Positions 42,241-49,988 of a stretch of DNA of 64,000 nt are shown here, piece by piece. The DNA comes from an uncultured Porphyromonadaceae bacterium (GTDB lineage Bacteria > Bacteroidota > Bacteroidia > Bacteroidales > Muribaculaceae), in NCBI GenBank assembly GCA_900546365.1, contig URCF01000010.1, forward strand, positions 1 through 64,000. The letters are read 5' to 3'. Under the pieces are notes generated by a model, which did no database searches, was not told where the DNA came from, and worked only from the letters and a program-made list of their open reading frames with translations. Each line of letters opens with the position of its first letter. Within the stretch, counting starts at the first letter, position 1. Made by a program: the position numbers and the translations under genes.

Positions 42241-42597
42241 CTACTCTATATCTACAAGCTCAAATGCCGGATCATCCTGCACCTGAAGCCCGAGGTGCAT
42301 CGAATCGACAAGCTGCTGCATGGCCGATTCGCGGACTTTTCCCATATATTTGCTGCGGGCGCGGTTGCGCTCCGTTTTCATCACTTCCACCTGCGCTTTG
42401 TAGCTCTTCACCTGCTCGCGCTTGATTTTGTTGGTGTAGTTGGAGGAGATGTAGGCCATCAGAAACACTACCAGCAGAGCGATAACAAGCCAGTTGCGGG
42501 CGAAAAAATCACTCGACACCAGCCTCCCGTGAAACAGTTTGCTCAAAAAGGAGGATTTGCGCTTGGTATGCTTGCTGTTGCTACTCTTTTTAGCCAT
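42241..42597 (-). CDS. FtsL-like cell division protein
   Basis: A 118-residue bitopic protein with a positive N-terminus (KKSSNSKHTKRKSSF), one membrane helix (NWLVIALLVVFLMAYISSN), and a periplasmic coiled coil (REQVKSYKAQVEVMKTERNRARSKYM). Size, topology and position between rsmH and ftsI identify it as the FtsL-type divisome scaffold, though sequence identity with E. coli FtsL is not visible. It starts 9 bases after rsmH. Confidence 0.85.
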   Translation of the reverse strand: MAKKSSNSKHTKRKSSFLSKLFHGRLVSSDFFARNWLVIALLVVFLMAYISSNYTNKIKREQVKSYKAQVEVMKTERNRARSKYMGKVRESAMQQLVDSMHLGLQVQDDPAFELVDIE

Positions 42598-42606
42598 GTC
42601 CCAATG

Positions 42607-43518
42607 CTATAGTTTAACGGCCGCACGCAGTTTGGCACTACGCGAGCGGGGATTGCGGTTGATTTCCTCGTCGGATGGCACTATCGGTTTGCTGCCGAGC
42701 ATTTTCAACGGCGCGGAGGTGCGCCCGAAGAAATCCTTGTCCAACTGACCTTTGATGTTGCCGGTGCGCATGAAGTTCTTCACCAGACGGTCCTCAAGCG
42801 AATGGTAGGTGATAATGGCCAGCCGTCCGCCGGGGGCGAGCAACCCGCACGCCTGCTCAAGAAACTGCTCAAGTGCATCGAGCTCGCCGTTGACGGCTAT
42901 GCGCAGTGCCTGAAATACCATGGCAAGCTCCTTTTTCTCCTGCCTGGGATTGACCATCGGGCGCAGAAGGTCAAGCAACTGGCCGGTGGTGCGCACAGGA
43001 TGTCCGGCTTCGCGGGCCTTCACAATGGCCGAGGCCATGCGCCGGCTCTGCTTCAGCTCGCCATAGAGATAGAAGGTGTCGGCCAAATCTGCCTCACTCA
43101 TTGTGGCAAGCATATCGGCGGCGGAAATGGAGGAATGGCGGTTCATGCGCATATCGAGCGGCGCATCGTGGCGGAACGAAAAGCCACGCTCCGCAGCATC
43201 GAAATGATGAAACGACACTCCGAGGTCGGCAAGAACTCCATCCACAGCCTTCACGCCATAGTAGCGCATGAAATTGCGCAGAAAGCGGAAGTTGCTGTAC
43301 ACCATTGTAAACCGTTCGTCGTTCATGGCGTTGGCCACAGCCTCATCATCCTGGTCAAACGAATAGAGATGGCCGCTCAGGCTCAGCTGCTCCACTATGG
43401 CACGCGAATGACCGCCGCCGCCGTAAGTGGCATCAACATACACCCCGTCGGGCTTCAGTTGGAGAGCCGAGAGGGTTTCAGGCAGCAGCGCCGGGATGTG
43501 GTATGTTTCGGGTTCCAT
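42607..43518 (-). CDS. rsmH: 16S rRNA m4C1402 methyltransferase
   Basis: Also called MraW. Methylates N4 of cytidine 1402 in 16S rRNA with S-adenosylmethionine. Seen: HIPALLPETLSALQLKPDGVYVDATYGGGGHS (SAM motif I region), the conserved GVLADLGVSFHHFDAAERGFSF, and C-terminal ITYHSLEDRLVKNFMRTG. 303 residues. First gene of the dcw cluster. mraZ, usually just upstream, is absent: the next gene upstream is a sirtuin. A TATGTTTG box lies 74 bases upstream. Confidence 0.96.
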   Translation of the reverse strand: MEPETYHIPALLPETLSALQLKPDGVYVDATYGGGGHSRAIVEQLSLSGHLYSFDQDDEAVANAMNDERFTMVYSNFRFLRNFMRYYGVKAVDGVLADLGVSFHHFDAAERGFSFRHDAPLDMRMNRHSSISAADMLATMSEADLADTFYLYGELKQSRRMASAIVKAREAGHPVRTTGQLLDLLRPMVNPRQEKKELAMVFQALRIAVNGELDALEQFLEQACGLLAPGGRLAIITYHSLEDRLVKNFMRTGNIKGQLDKDFFGRTSAPLKMLGSKPIVPSDEEINRNPRSRSAKLRAAVKL

Positions 43519-43720
43519 AGATGATTATTGTTCAACGACTTGACAAAACAGTTTATTTCACCGTAAAATTACACATTTTCAACGGTAATTTACAAACATA
43601 AACTGTAAAATTTTCGCGAATACCCTGCACAAGTTATCAACACTATCGCAATCTATTGTCCATCAACGCAAAACACCCCACACCAAAAGGCGCAGGGCGT
43701 TTGCAATTGTAAATGCCACA
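43519..43720. other. Gap before rsmH where mraZ usually lies
   Basis: No mraZ or other gene is present in these 202 bases. AT-rich; ACCGTAAAATT, AACGGTAATTT and ACTGTAAAATTTT recur in near-copies, and a candidate hairpin (GCAAAACACCC with GGGCGTTTGC, about 43668-43706) could terminate the sirtuin gene. Confidence 0.45.
43593..43600 (-). promoter_or_regulatory. -7 box of the dcw promoter
   Basis: Minus-strand TATGTTTG, 74 bases before the rsmH start. No clear -33. The only candidate near the head of the cluster. Confidence 0.4.
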
Positions 43721-44413
43721 TCAGGGTCTGAGTATCTCCACGAGTTTTCTCACCCCCTCGGACGCACCCATTCTCAGCACGGTCACTCCATCAGGCACAG
43801 GGGCCGGGTTGGGGTCGATATAATAAACCGGTATGCCACGGCGCACATAGTTGAGCAGCGCAGCCGCCGGATACACCACTAACGAAGTGCCAATCACCAC
43901 AAACACATCGGCTTGCTCGGCAAGCTCCACAGCTGTTTCAAACATCGGCACAGCCTCCTGGAAGAACACTATATGGGGCCGCACGTGATCACCGTACAGG
44001 TCGAGGGTGTCAACGGTGGTTTCAAGATTGTCGGGCCCGAGCTCATAAACACGCTCGGGGTGTGTGAGCGAGCGGATTTTCATCAGCTCGCCATGGAGAT
44101 GCACCACCTTGCTGCTACCGGCACGCTCGTGCAGATTGTCCACATTCTGGGTGATAACATATGTGTCATACCACTGCTCAAGCTCCACAAGAGCCTTGTG
44201 GCCGGCGTTGGGCTCCACATTCATCAGCTCGCGGCGGCGGATGTTGTAAAACTTGTGAACCAGCTCGGGATTGCGGGCAAAACCATCGGCACTGGCCACA
44301 TCCATCACATTGTAGTTGTCCCACAGGCCACCGCTGTCGCGGAATGTGCTGAGGCCGCTCTCGGCGCTCATCCCGGCACCGGTGGATATCACTAATTTCG
44401 GTTTGTTGCTCAT
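43721..44413 (-). CDS. cobB: NAD-dependent protein deacylase (sirtuin)
   Basis: A 230-residue class III Sir2 enzyme that removes acyl groups from lysine with NAD. Motifs: ISTGAGMSAESGLSTFRDSGGLWD (NAD Rossmann and GAGxS), TQNVDNLHERAGSSKVVHLHGE (active His in the HLHGE), FFQEAVPMFETAVELAEQADV, and VVIGTSLVVYPAAAL. The small zinc module is reduced: only ILIRSLTH without the usual four Cys is seen, so this is a zinc-less form as in many Bacteroidetes. It has a TATATTTG box 18 bases before the start. Confidence 0.92.
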   Translation of the reverse strand: MSNKPKLVISTGAGMSAESGLSTFRDSGGLWDNYNVMDVASADGFARNPELVHKFYNIRRRELMNVEPNAGHKALVELEQWYDTYVITQNVDNLHERAGSSKVVHLHGELMKIRSLTHPERVYELGPDNLETTVDTLDLYGDHVRPHIVFFQEAVPMFETAVELAEQADVFVVIGTSLVVYPAAALLNYVRRGIPVYYIDPNPAPVPDGVTVLRMGASEGVRKLVEILRP

Positions 44414-44452
44414 AACAGTAAGAGTTTGCTACAAATATAAACAAATAATTCT

Positions 44453-44460
44453 TACTTTTG
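44453..44460 (+). promoter_or_regulatory. -7 box directly before the GT1 start
   Basis: TACTTTTG, then 4 bases, then ATG 44465. The nearest TTTG is 24 bases upstream, longer than usual. Suggests transcription starts at or near the start codon. Confidence 0.45.
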
Positions 44461-44464
44461 TGGC

Positions 44465-45604
44465 ATGATCATAGGTTTTGAAGCAAAGAGAGCTGTGGCC
44501 AACAACACCGGCCTGGGCAACTACAGCCGTCTGGTGGTGGATGTGCTGTCGGAGCTGTACCCTGACAACGAATACAGACTGTACGCCCCGAATGTCAGCA
44601 ACACTACCCGCATGGATAATCTGCTCCATCGCGGTAATCTGCAGCTCATCGCACCCGACACGGCTCTGTGGCGTCGCGCTTCCGCACTATGGAGAGTGGA
44701 GCGCGGCCTCACCAATCAACTGAGGCGCGACAAGGTGCAGCTGTTTCACGGCCTGAGCAACGAACTGCCGCTCGACATAGCCCGCATCAAAATACCCTCC
44801 GTGGTCACCATCCATGACCTCATTTTCCGCCGCTGCCCCGAGGGCTACAAAGCGTTGGACAGAGCCATCTACGACTACAAATTCCGTCACGCCGCCATCA
44901 ACGCTTCCCGGGTGATTGCCATCAGCGAGCGCACCAAGAGCGACCTCATGGAGCTGTATCATATTCCCGAAAGCAAAATTTCGGTGGTGTATCAGGGGTG
45001 CAACCCGGTGTTCACGGAGCCGGTGGAGCACGCCCGCAAGATGGAAGTCAAGCAACTGCTCAACCTGCCCGACAGATTCATTGCCATGGTGGGCACCATC
45101 GAGCCACGCAAGAATCAAATGCTTGCCGTGCAGGCTATGCCGATGCTCCCCAAAGATGTGAGCCTCGTGATTATCGGACGCGGACGCATGGGGTATGATG
45201 ATGCGGTGCGCCGCGAAATCCACCGGCTGCATCTGGAGCCAAGAGTGAAGATGCTGCCATTTGTGGAAGGAGAGTATCTCCCGGCAGTATATTCGCTTGC
45301 GGAGATAGCTGCATATCCGTCACGCTATGAGGGGTTTGGCATACCGGTGATTGAGGCCATCAATTCAGGCACGCCGGTGGTGGCCGCCACAGGCTCATGC
45401 CTGGAGGAAGCCGGAGGGCCGGGTGCGCTGTACGTAAACCCGGACTCGCCGGAGCAGTTTGCCGAAGCCACCGCAAGCATCCTCAACAGCAGCTCACTGC
45501 GCAGCTCGATGGTGGAGGCCGGAAAAGATTGGACACAAAAATTCTCCCGCGCCAACTTCGCCGCCGGCATCATGCAAGCCTACAATATGACCCTCGGCAA
45601 ATAG
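44465..45604 (+). CDS. Glycosyltransferase family 1 (group 1, GT4-like)
   Basis: A 379-residue retaining GT-B glycosyltransferase. The N-terminus MIIGFEAKRAVANNTGLGNYSR is the acceptor-site motif, close to the first Met, so the start is firm. The middle (VVTIHDLIFRRCPEGY, then VIAISERTKSDLMELYHI) and the C-terminal donor site (VGTIEPRKNQMLAVQAMPM, YEGFGIPVIEAINSGTPVVAA, with the E-x7-E) follow. Probably builds a surface polysaccharide at the cytoplasmic membrane. No other glycan genes are next to it. Two hairpins follow (45631-45655 and 45665-45694). Confidence 0.92.
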   Translation: MIIGFEAKRAVANNTGLGNYSRLVVDVLSELYPDNEYRLYAPNVSNTTRMDNLLHRGNLQLIAPDTALWRRASALWRVERGLTNQLRRDKVQLFHGLSNELPLDIARIKIPSVVTIHDLIFRRCPEGYKALDRAIYDYKFRHAAINASRVIAISERTKSDLMELYHIPESKISVVYQGCNPVFTEPVEHARKMEVKQLLNLPDRFIAMVGTIEPRKNQMLAVQAMPMLPKDVSLVIIGRGRMGYDDAVRREIHRLHLEPRVKMLPFVEGEYLPAVYSLAEIAAYPSRYEGFGIPVIEAINSGTPVVAATGSCLEEAGGPGALYVNPDSPEQFAEATASILNSSSLRSSMVEAGKDWTQKFSRANFAAGIMQAYNMTLGK

Positions 45605-45664
45605 CTTTCCGTAGCCGACATTCTGTCATCCCCCACATCATATATGGCGGGGGTGGTTTAAAGC

Positions 45665-45694
45665 AAAAAAATCGGGCTTGAGGCCCGATTTTTT
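45665..45694. terminator. Bidirectional terminator
   Basis: AAAAAAATCGGGC-TTGAG-GCCCGATTTTTT: 12-base arms with A- and T-runs on both sides, between the convergent GT1 and FKBP genes. A good intrinsic terminator in each direction. Confidence 0.9.
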
Positions 45695-45716
45695 GTTATC
45701 TGTTGACAGTGTCCGA

Positions 45717-46616
45717 TTACTTGGAGGGGTTGACATCAACCAGCTCCACCTCAAACACGAGAGTGCTCATAGGAGGAATCTCGGGGCTGGGGCTGTTCAC
45801 ACCGTAGGCAAGGTTGCCGGGGATGTAGAGAATCATCTTGGAACCCGGAGACATCATCTTGAGACCTTCCTTGAAGCCGGGAACAACACCGTTCACATTC
45901 ATGCGCACGGGTTCGTCGCCGCTGGCGTCAAACTGCTTGCCGTTGGTGAGCTTACCAACGTATTTCACCATCACGGTGTCGCCGTCCTTAGCCTTGGCGC
46001 CGTTGCCGTTGGCAAGCACCTTGTAGCTCAGGCCGTCCTCAGTGGTTTTGATTTCGGGGTCGGAAGCTTTCACCTGCTCCATGTAGGCCTTGTCGGCAGC
46101 TTCGATGCTGTCGCCTTCAGCCTGCTTGGCCTGCTGTGCGGCCTGCTGGCGAGCCTGATAGCGAGCCATAGCCTTGGCCTGCACGCTCTGCATGAGAGTC
46201 TGATACTCCATCTGGATAGCCTGCTGCTGGTCGGCGCTGACGCTGTCGAGCTTGTAGTACTCAGCGAAATTCTTGTAGAGAAGGTCGCGGTTCACCTGCA
46301 CGCTGTCGTTGTTCATCTGCATGAGCTGCATGAGCATGTTCATACCCACGCTCACACCCTGGAGATAAGCCATGTTGGCGGTGTCGGCGAGGAGCACGGT
46401 CTTGAGGCCTGCGAGGAACTGGTCCTTGTTGAATTTGGCCTTGTCAGCCTCGGGCATGGATTTGAAGTCGGCACCGATGCTCATACCGATGGCCTTACCC
46501 ATAGTGATACCGAGAGAATCGGCTTCGGGCGAAGAAGCTGTGCTGCCACTCTTGGAGCACGAGGATGCGCCGAGCAGAAGAGCGGCCACACCCATTACAC
46601 ATAAGATTTTTTTCAT
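45717..46616 (-). CDS. FKBP-type peptidyl-prolyl isomerase, lipoprotein
   Basis: A 299-residue lipoprotein (lipobox GASSC). After an N-terminal helical FKBP_N dimerisation domain (about 40-170, rich in Gln and Ala: QARQQAAQQAKQAEGDS), the FKBP domain spans about residues 190-299 (VMVKYVGKLTNGKQFDASG, VVPGFKEGLKMMSPGSKMILYIPGNLAYG). Mip-like. The aromatic pocket is largely conserved. Third in a tandem array of three FKBPs; likely acts in the periplasm to fold outer-membrane proteins. Terminated at 45665. Confidence 0.92.
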   Translation of the reverse strand: MKKILCVMGVAALLLGASSCSKSGSTASSPEADSLGITMGKAIGMSIGADFKSMPEADKAKFNKDQFLAGLKTVLLADTANMAYLQGVSVGMNMLMQLMQMNNDSVQVNRDLLYKNFAEYYKLDSVSADQQQAIQMEYQTLMQSVQAKAMARYQARQQAAQQAKQAEGDSIEAADKAYMEQVKASDPEIKTTEDGLSYKVLANGNGAKAKDGDTVMVKYVGKLTNGKQFDASGDEPVRMNVNGVVPGFKEGLKMMSPGSKMILYIPGNLAYGVNSPSPEIPPMSTLVFEVELVDVNPSK

Positions 46617-46657
46617 AATCGATTATAAAAATTTGTTTTATTGGTTTTTAATATTTT

Positions 46658-47473
46658 CTATTCGTTGAATATACTGCGGAAGTCCACATCAAACTGCAGT
46701 GGGGTGTTGCCGGGGATGGTGCCGGAAACACCGATGGAACCGTAGGCGAGATTGGACGGAATCCACATACGGTATGTGCCGCCGGGCTTCATGTGGGTCA
46801 TGCCTTCGCGGAATCCGGGGATGACACGGGTCAACGACATTGTTTCGGGCATGTCGCGTGTGCCATCGATAATCTTGCCGCCCGGCAGACGGCCAACGTA
46901 CATTATGGTGACGCTTGAATCGTCCTTGGGATAGTTGCCCTCACCCTCGGTGAGAATCTGGACAATCACACCGCCGGGAGTGGTGACAACGCCGGGGAGC
47001 TTGGCCACGGAGTCCATCATCGCCTCGCCTTTGATCACCTCATCGCCACGGAAGGAGCGGCGATACATCATCTGCTCCATATACTCGTTGCCTTTTTCAG
47101 AGGTGTATTGTGCGGGCTTGCCTGAGAGAATTGTCTCCACTTCGGCAAGGAAGCGGGCGCGGTCAATTTTCATGTTGCCGAGCGATTCAATCTGACGCAA
47201 TCGCGAGTTGACAAGCACACCGGCCTCCACACCATCGCAATAGGCTGCCGAGCTGTCGGCAGCCGCAAGAGCGGCACGCAATCCGGCCAGATATTCAGCT
47301 TTGCTCGGCTCATCGCTCAAATTGCCGCGCTTGGCGAAATAATCGCCCCATACACCGGCCAAAGCGGCCGACACCGAGTCGCTTTCCCATGTGGTGAGCG
47401 GTGCCACGGCACCAACCTCAACGACACTGAAAAGCACTGCCGCAAGCAAGAATATTTTCTTAAACATCGTCAT
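46658..47473 (-). CDS. FKBP-type peptidyl-prolyl isomerase, periplasmic, diverged
   Basis: A 271-residue protein with a signal peptide (IFLLAAVLFSVVEVGA). A FKBP_N-like helical part (LTTWESDSVSAALAGVWGDYF) precedes the FKBP domain (SSVTIMYVGRLPGGKIIDGT, VIPGFREGMTHMKPGGTYRMWIPSNLAYG). The usual FDSS segment of the pocket reads IIDGT, so the active site is changed while the scaffold is kept; isomerase activity may be weak. Middle gene of the array, 41 bases upstream of the lipoprotein form. Confidence 0.88.
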   Translation of the reverse strand: MTMFKKIFLLAAVLFSVVEVGAVAPLTTWESDSVSAALAGVWGDYFAKRGNLSDEPSKAEYLAGLRAALAAADSSAAYCDGVEAGVLVNSRLRQIESLGNMKIDRARFLAEVETILSGKPAQYTSEKGNEYMEQMMYRRSFRGDEVIKGEAMMDSVAKLPGVVTTPGGVIVQILTEGEGNYPKDDSSVTIMYVGRLPGGKIIDGTRDMPETMSLTRVIPGFREGMTHMKPGGTYRMWIPSNLAYGSIGVSGTIPGNTPLQFDVDFRSIFNE

Positions 47474-47491
47474 AATGGTGGAGTGGTATCG

Positions 47492-48118
47492 TTATGCCGG
47501 AAACACTTTTATAAGCTCCACATCAAATATCAGGGTAGCGTTCGGGCCAATCACGCCGCCGGCACCGTTGGGGCCGTATGCAAGATTGCTGGGGATGAAC
47601 AGACGCCATTTGGCACCCTCCTTCATGAGCTGAAGAGCCTCAACCCATCCGGGAATCACCTGGGTGACACCGAAGGTGGCAGGCTCGCCACGCTCCACAG
47701 AGCTGTCGAACACTGTGCCGTCAATCAGCTTGCCGGTGTAATGCACCATCACGCGGTCGGTGCTCTTGGGCTGGATGCCGCTGCCTTCCTCAAGCACTTC
47801 ATACTGGAGGCCGCTGGCAGTGATTTTCACTTCGGAACGCTGGCCGTTCTCGCCGAGGAAAGCCTCGCCGGCGGCAGCATTCACCTTGCCCATCTCTTCA
47901 GCGGCAGCACGCTGACGCTCTTCCATGGCGGTGAAGAATTTCTGGATTTCAGCCTTGGCCTCATCGTAGGTCATACGGGGTGTTTCGCCGGAGAACACTG
48001 CGGCCACACCGTCGGCAAAATCCTTCACATCAATTTTCTCTATACCGCTGGAGCGGAAATTATTACCCATGCTCAATCCGAGAGCATAGCTGATACGGTC
48101 CAATTCTTTTGTTTCCAT
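47492..48118 (-). CDS. FKBP-type peptidyl-prolyl isomerase, without signal peptide
   Basis: A 208-residue protein with no signal peptide. The N-terminal helical FKBP_N part (METKELDRISYALGLSMG, then FFTAMEERQRAAAEEMGK) and the FKBP domain (DRVMVHYTGKLIDGTVFDSSVERGEPATF, VIPGWVEALQLMKEGAKWRLFIPSNLAYG) have the canonical pocket. Likely cytosolic, unless exported by another route. I start at ATG 48118, a position typical of the family; an in-frame ATG at 48154 is possible. First gene of the three-FKBP array. A TATCTTTG box lies upstream. Confidence 0.9.
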   Translation of the reverse strand: METKELDRISYALGLSMGNNFRSSGIEKIDVKDFADGVAAVFSGETPRMTYDEAKAEIQKFFTAMEERQRAAAEEMGKVNAAAGEAFLGENGQRSEVKITASGLQYEVLEEGSGIQPKSTDRVMVHYTGKLIDGTVFDSSVERGEPATFGVTQVIPGWVEALQLMKEGAKWRLFIPSNLAYGPNGAGGVIGPNATLIFDVELIKVFPA

Positions 48119-48191
48119 AAATGTTAGGTTTTGGTTTTGTTGACTATTACACATTATTTATATAACGAATACAACAGTGCATAATCGGCCA

Positions 48192-48199
48192 CAAAGATA
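48192..48199 (-). promoter_or_regulatory. -7 box of the FKBP array
   Basis: Minus-strand TATCTTTG, about 75 bases before the first FKBP start. An ATTG (48224-48227) lies 24 bases upstream, and a 9-base AT palindrome (48227-48248) abuts it. Confidence 0.45.
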
Positions 48200-48308
48200 G
48201 GTGAAATATCCCCCTTGATGGCACAATTTTAATAAAAAATTATTAAAATGCTGATAATTAGAGTTTGTTTCGTTGATGTTATAACGCCTCACATACCGAT
48301 AAGTTGCA

Positions 48309-49226
48309 TCACAACAGCTTGACTACCTGCTTGCGGTCCTTGTGTAGCTGCCGCTTGAGCGCCTCCACGCTCTCAAACCTGCGCTCGTCGCGCACCCTCG
48401 CCACAAACTCCAGCCCAACAGGGGCTCCATACAGATCGCCTGCGAAATCCAGGATGTGGGCCTCGATGGTAGGCTCCGCATCGGGACCGCTGACTGTTGG
48501 ACGCACACCTATATTTATCATAGCGGCGCGGCTCTCGCCATCGGGTGTGAGGAGACGCCCGGCATACACTCCGGCGGCGGGCACAAGCACCCGCGGACTC
48601 TCCACGGATATGTTGGCGGTAGGGAAACCGAGTTGCCGTCCGAGAGCCTGTCCGTGCACCACTGTGCCGTAGATAATGTACGGACGCCCGAGCATCACCG
48701 ATGCCTCATGAACATCGCCTTGCTCCAGATGCCGGCGTATGGCACTCGAACTCAGCGGTGCGCTATCGACGGCCATAAGCTCCGGAGCCTCAACAACGGT
48801 GATCCCTATCTCGCTGCCTATGGCGCGGTAGGCCTCAACCCCTTCGGCACGGTCGCGTCCGAACCGGTTGTTGAACCCCACCACCAGCGCATCCACGCCC
48901 CAGCGGTGGTGGAGCATTTTCAGGAAACTCCGGGCACTCATGCGGCTCATGCGATGGTTGAAATTGAGCACCAGCACATCCTCCACCGCGCTGTCGTTGA
49001 GCATTGCCAGCTTGCGCTCCGGAGTGCTGAGCAGCTTCGGGGCACGCTCGGGACACACTGTTGTCAAAGGATGGTCATCAAAAGTCACTATCGCCGGAGC
49101 GAGTTGCAACTGCTTGCCCTGCGCGCACAGGAAATCAATGAGAAATCTATGTCCGGCATGCACACCATCCATCATTCCCACTGAGGCAATACGCCGCTTG
49201 CGAGTATCTTTGCGCCTGAGAATCAT
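48309..49226 (-). CDS. ribF: Bifunctional riboflavin kinase / FAD synthetase
   Basis: A 305-residue enzyme that phosphorylates riboflavin to FMN and adenylates FMN to FAD. The N-terminal FAD synthetase (nucleotidyltransferase) domain has GMMDGVHAGHRFLIDF (the usual G-F-D-G-V-H-x-G-H with F replaced by M) and VGFNNRFGRD. SSSAIRRHLEQGD and the flavokinase domain (GQALGRQLGFPTANI, DFAGDLYG) follow. The start overlaps the HAD stop as TGATG. Confidence 0.95.
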   Translation of the reverse strand: MILRRKDTRKRRIASVGMMDGVHAGHRFLIDFLCAQGKQLQLAPAIVTFDDHPLTTVCPERAPKLLSTPERKLAMLNDSAVEDVLVLNFNHRMSRMSARSFLKMLHHRWGVDALVVGFNNRFGRDRAEGVEAYRAIGSEIGITVVEAPELMAVDSAPLSSSAIRRHLEQGDVHEASVMLGRPYIIYGTVVHGQALGRQLGFPTANISVESPRVLVPAAGVYAGRLLTPDGESRAAMINIGVRPTVSGPDAEPTIEAHILDFAGDLYGAPVGLEFVARVRDERRFESVEALKRQLHKDRKQVVKLL

Positions 49227-49849
49227 CAGTTGATATATCCGTTTTGGCGAAGGAGAGCATAGAACTCATTGCCGGGCTCAACCAGCAAGGTGTTGAACCC
49301 GAGCTTGGAGGCGGCGTCAATGTTGCGCTTCGAGTCGTCAAGAAACAATGTTTCCTCCGGGGAGATGTTGAATTTCTCCACCACCATATCGAAAATCTTT
49401 TTGTCGGGCTTCATGCAGCGTGCAACATAGCTACGCACCTCACCATCAAAGTAATGGTTCACATCGTGGCCATCTTTGGCAAACTCCTGCGCAATCCTGG
49501 AGTTCCACATTATAGGATTGGTGTTGCTCACAAGATATATTTTGAACTTATTGTGCAGCTCCTCCAGCTCCCTGAGTCTATGCCCGGGAATACCGATCAG
49601 AAAGGCATTGAAAGCATTGTCGATAGCCTCATCGCTCACTTCGGAGCCGATGATGGAGCGTATGCCGTTGCGGAACATGGCAGCGTCCCACTCGCCATCC
49701 TCGATATTGGCAAACGGTCCTTTCTGAACATATTCGCCAAGATATTCATTGGCATCGGCCATTCCGATACCCTCCATAGCCTTCACACAATTCTCGCGGC
49801 GGATATCCATAATCACGCCCCCAAGGTCAAAGAGTAAATTCTTAATCAT
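49226..49849 (-). CDS. HAD superfamily (subfamily IA) hydrolase
   Basis: A 207-residue haloacid-dehalogenase-type phosphatase. Motif I is LLFDLGGVIMD (Asp8 as nucleophile, with Gly instead of Asp at +2); the motif II SNTNPIMW; motif III/IV DKKIFDMVVE and LFLDDSKRNIDAA (the acidic pair). The cap helices lie between 20 and 100. Substrate unknown, perhaps a sugar or nucleotide monophosphate such as FMN, given the linked ribF. The start is fixed by the position of motif I and lies 4 bases after a -7 box. Confidence 0.9.
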   Translation of the reverse strand: MIKNLLFDLGGVIMDIRRENCVKAMEGIGMADANEYLGEYVQKGPFANIEDGEWDAAMFRNGIRSIIGSEVSDEAIDNAFNAFLIGIPGHRLRELEELHNKFKIYLVSNTNPIMWNSRIAQEFAKDGHDVNHYFDGEVRSYVARCMKPDKKIFDMVVEKFNISPEETLFLDDSKRNIDAASKLGFNTLLVEPGNEFYALLRQNGYIN

Positions 49850-49853
49850 GCTG

Positions 49854-49885
49854 CAAAGATAGTTTCATCTACCGGAATACGCAAT
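49854..49885 (-). promoter_or_regulatory. Promoter overlapping the HAD start (leaderless)
   Basis: Minus-strand ATTG (49882-49885), exactly 20 bases, TATCTTTG (49854-49861), 4 bases, then the ATG of the HAD gene at 49849. Transcription should begin at or next to the start codon. Confidence 0.65.
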
Positions 49886-49988
49886 ATTGCCGTGGGTTGA
49901 AATTTGGTTGGGTATCTCCCTTTACGAAAGCCAAAGCGCACAAGCTGAGCCTGTACGCCTTGGTGTTGGATGGAAGATAAAACTGATG

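Noticed and set aside
48227..48248. AT palindrome as a ribF terminator
   Set aside because: The stem is made only of A and T and has no GC clamp, so it is too weak; kept only as a possible operator.
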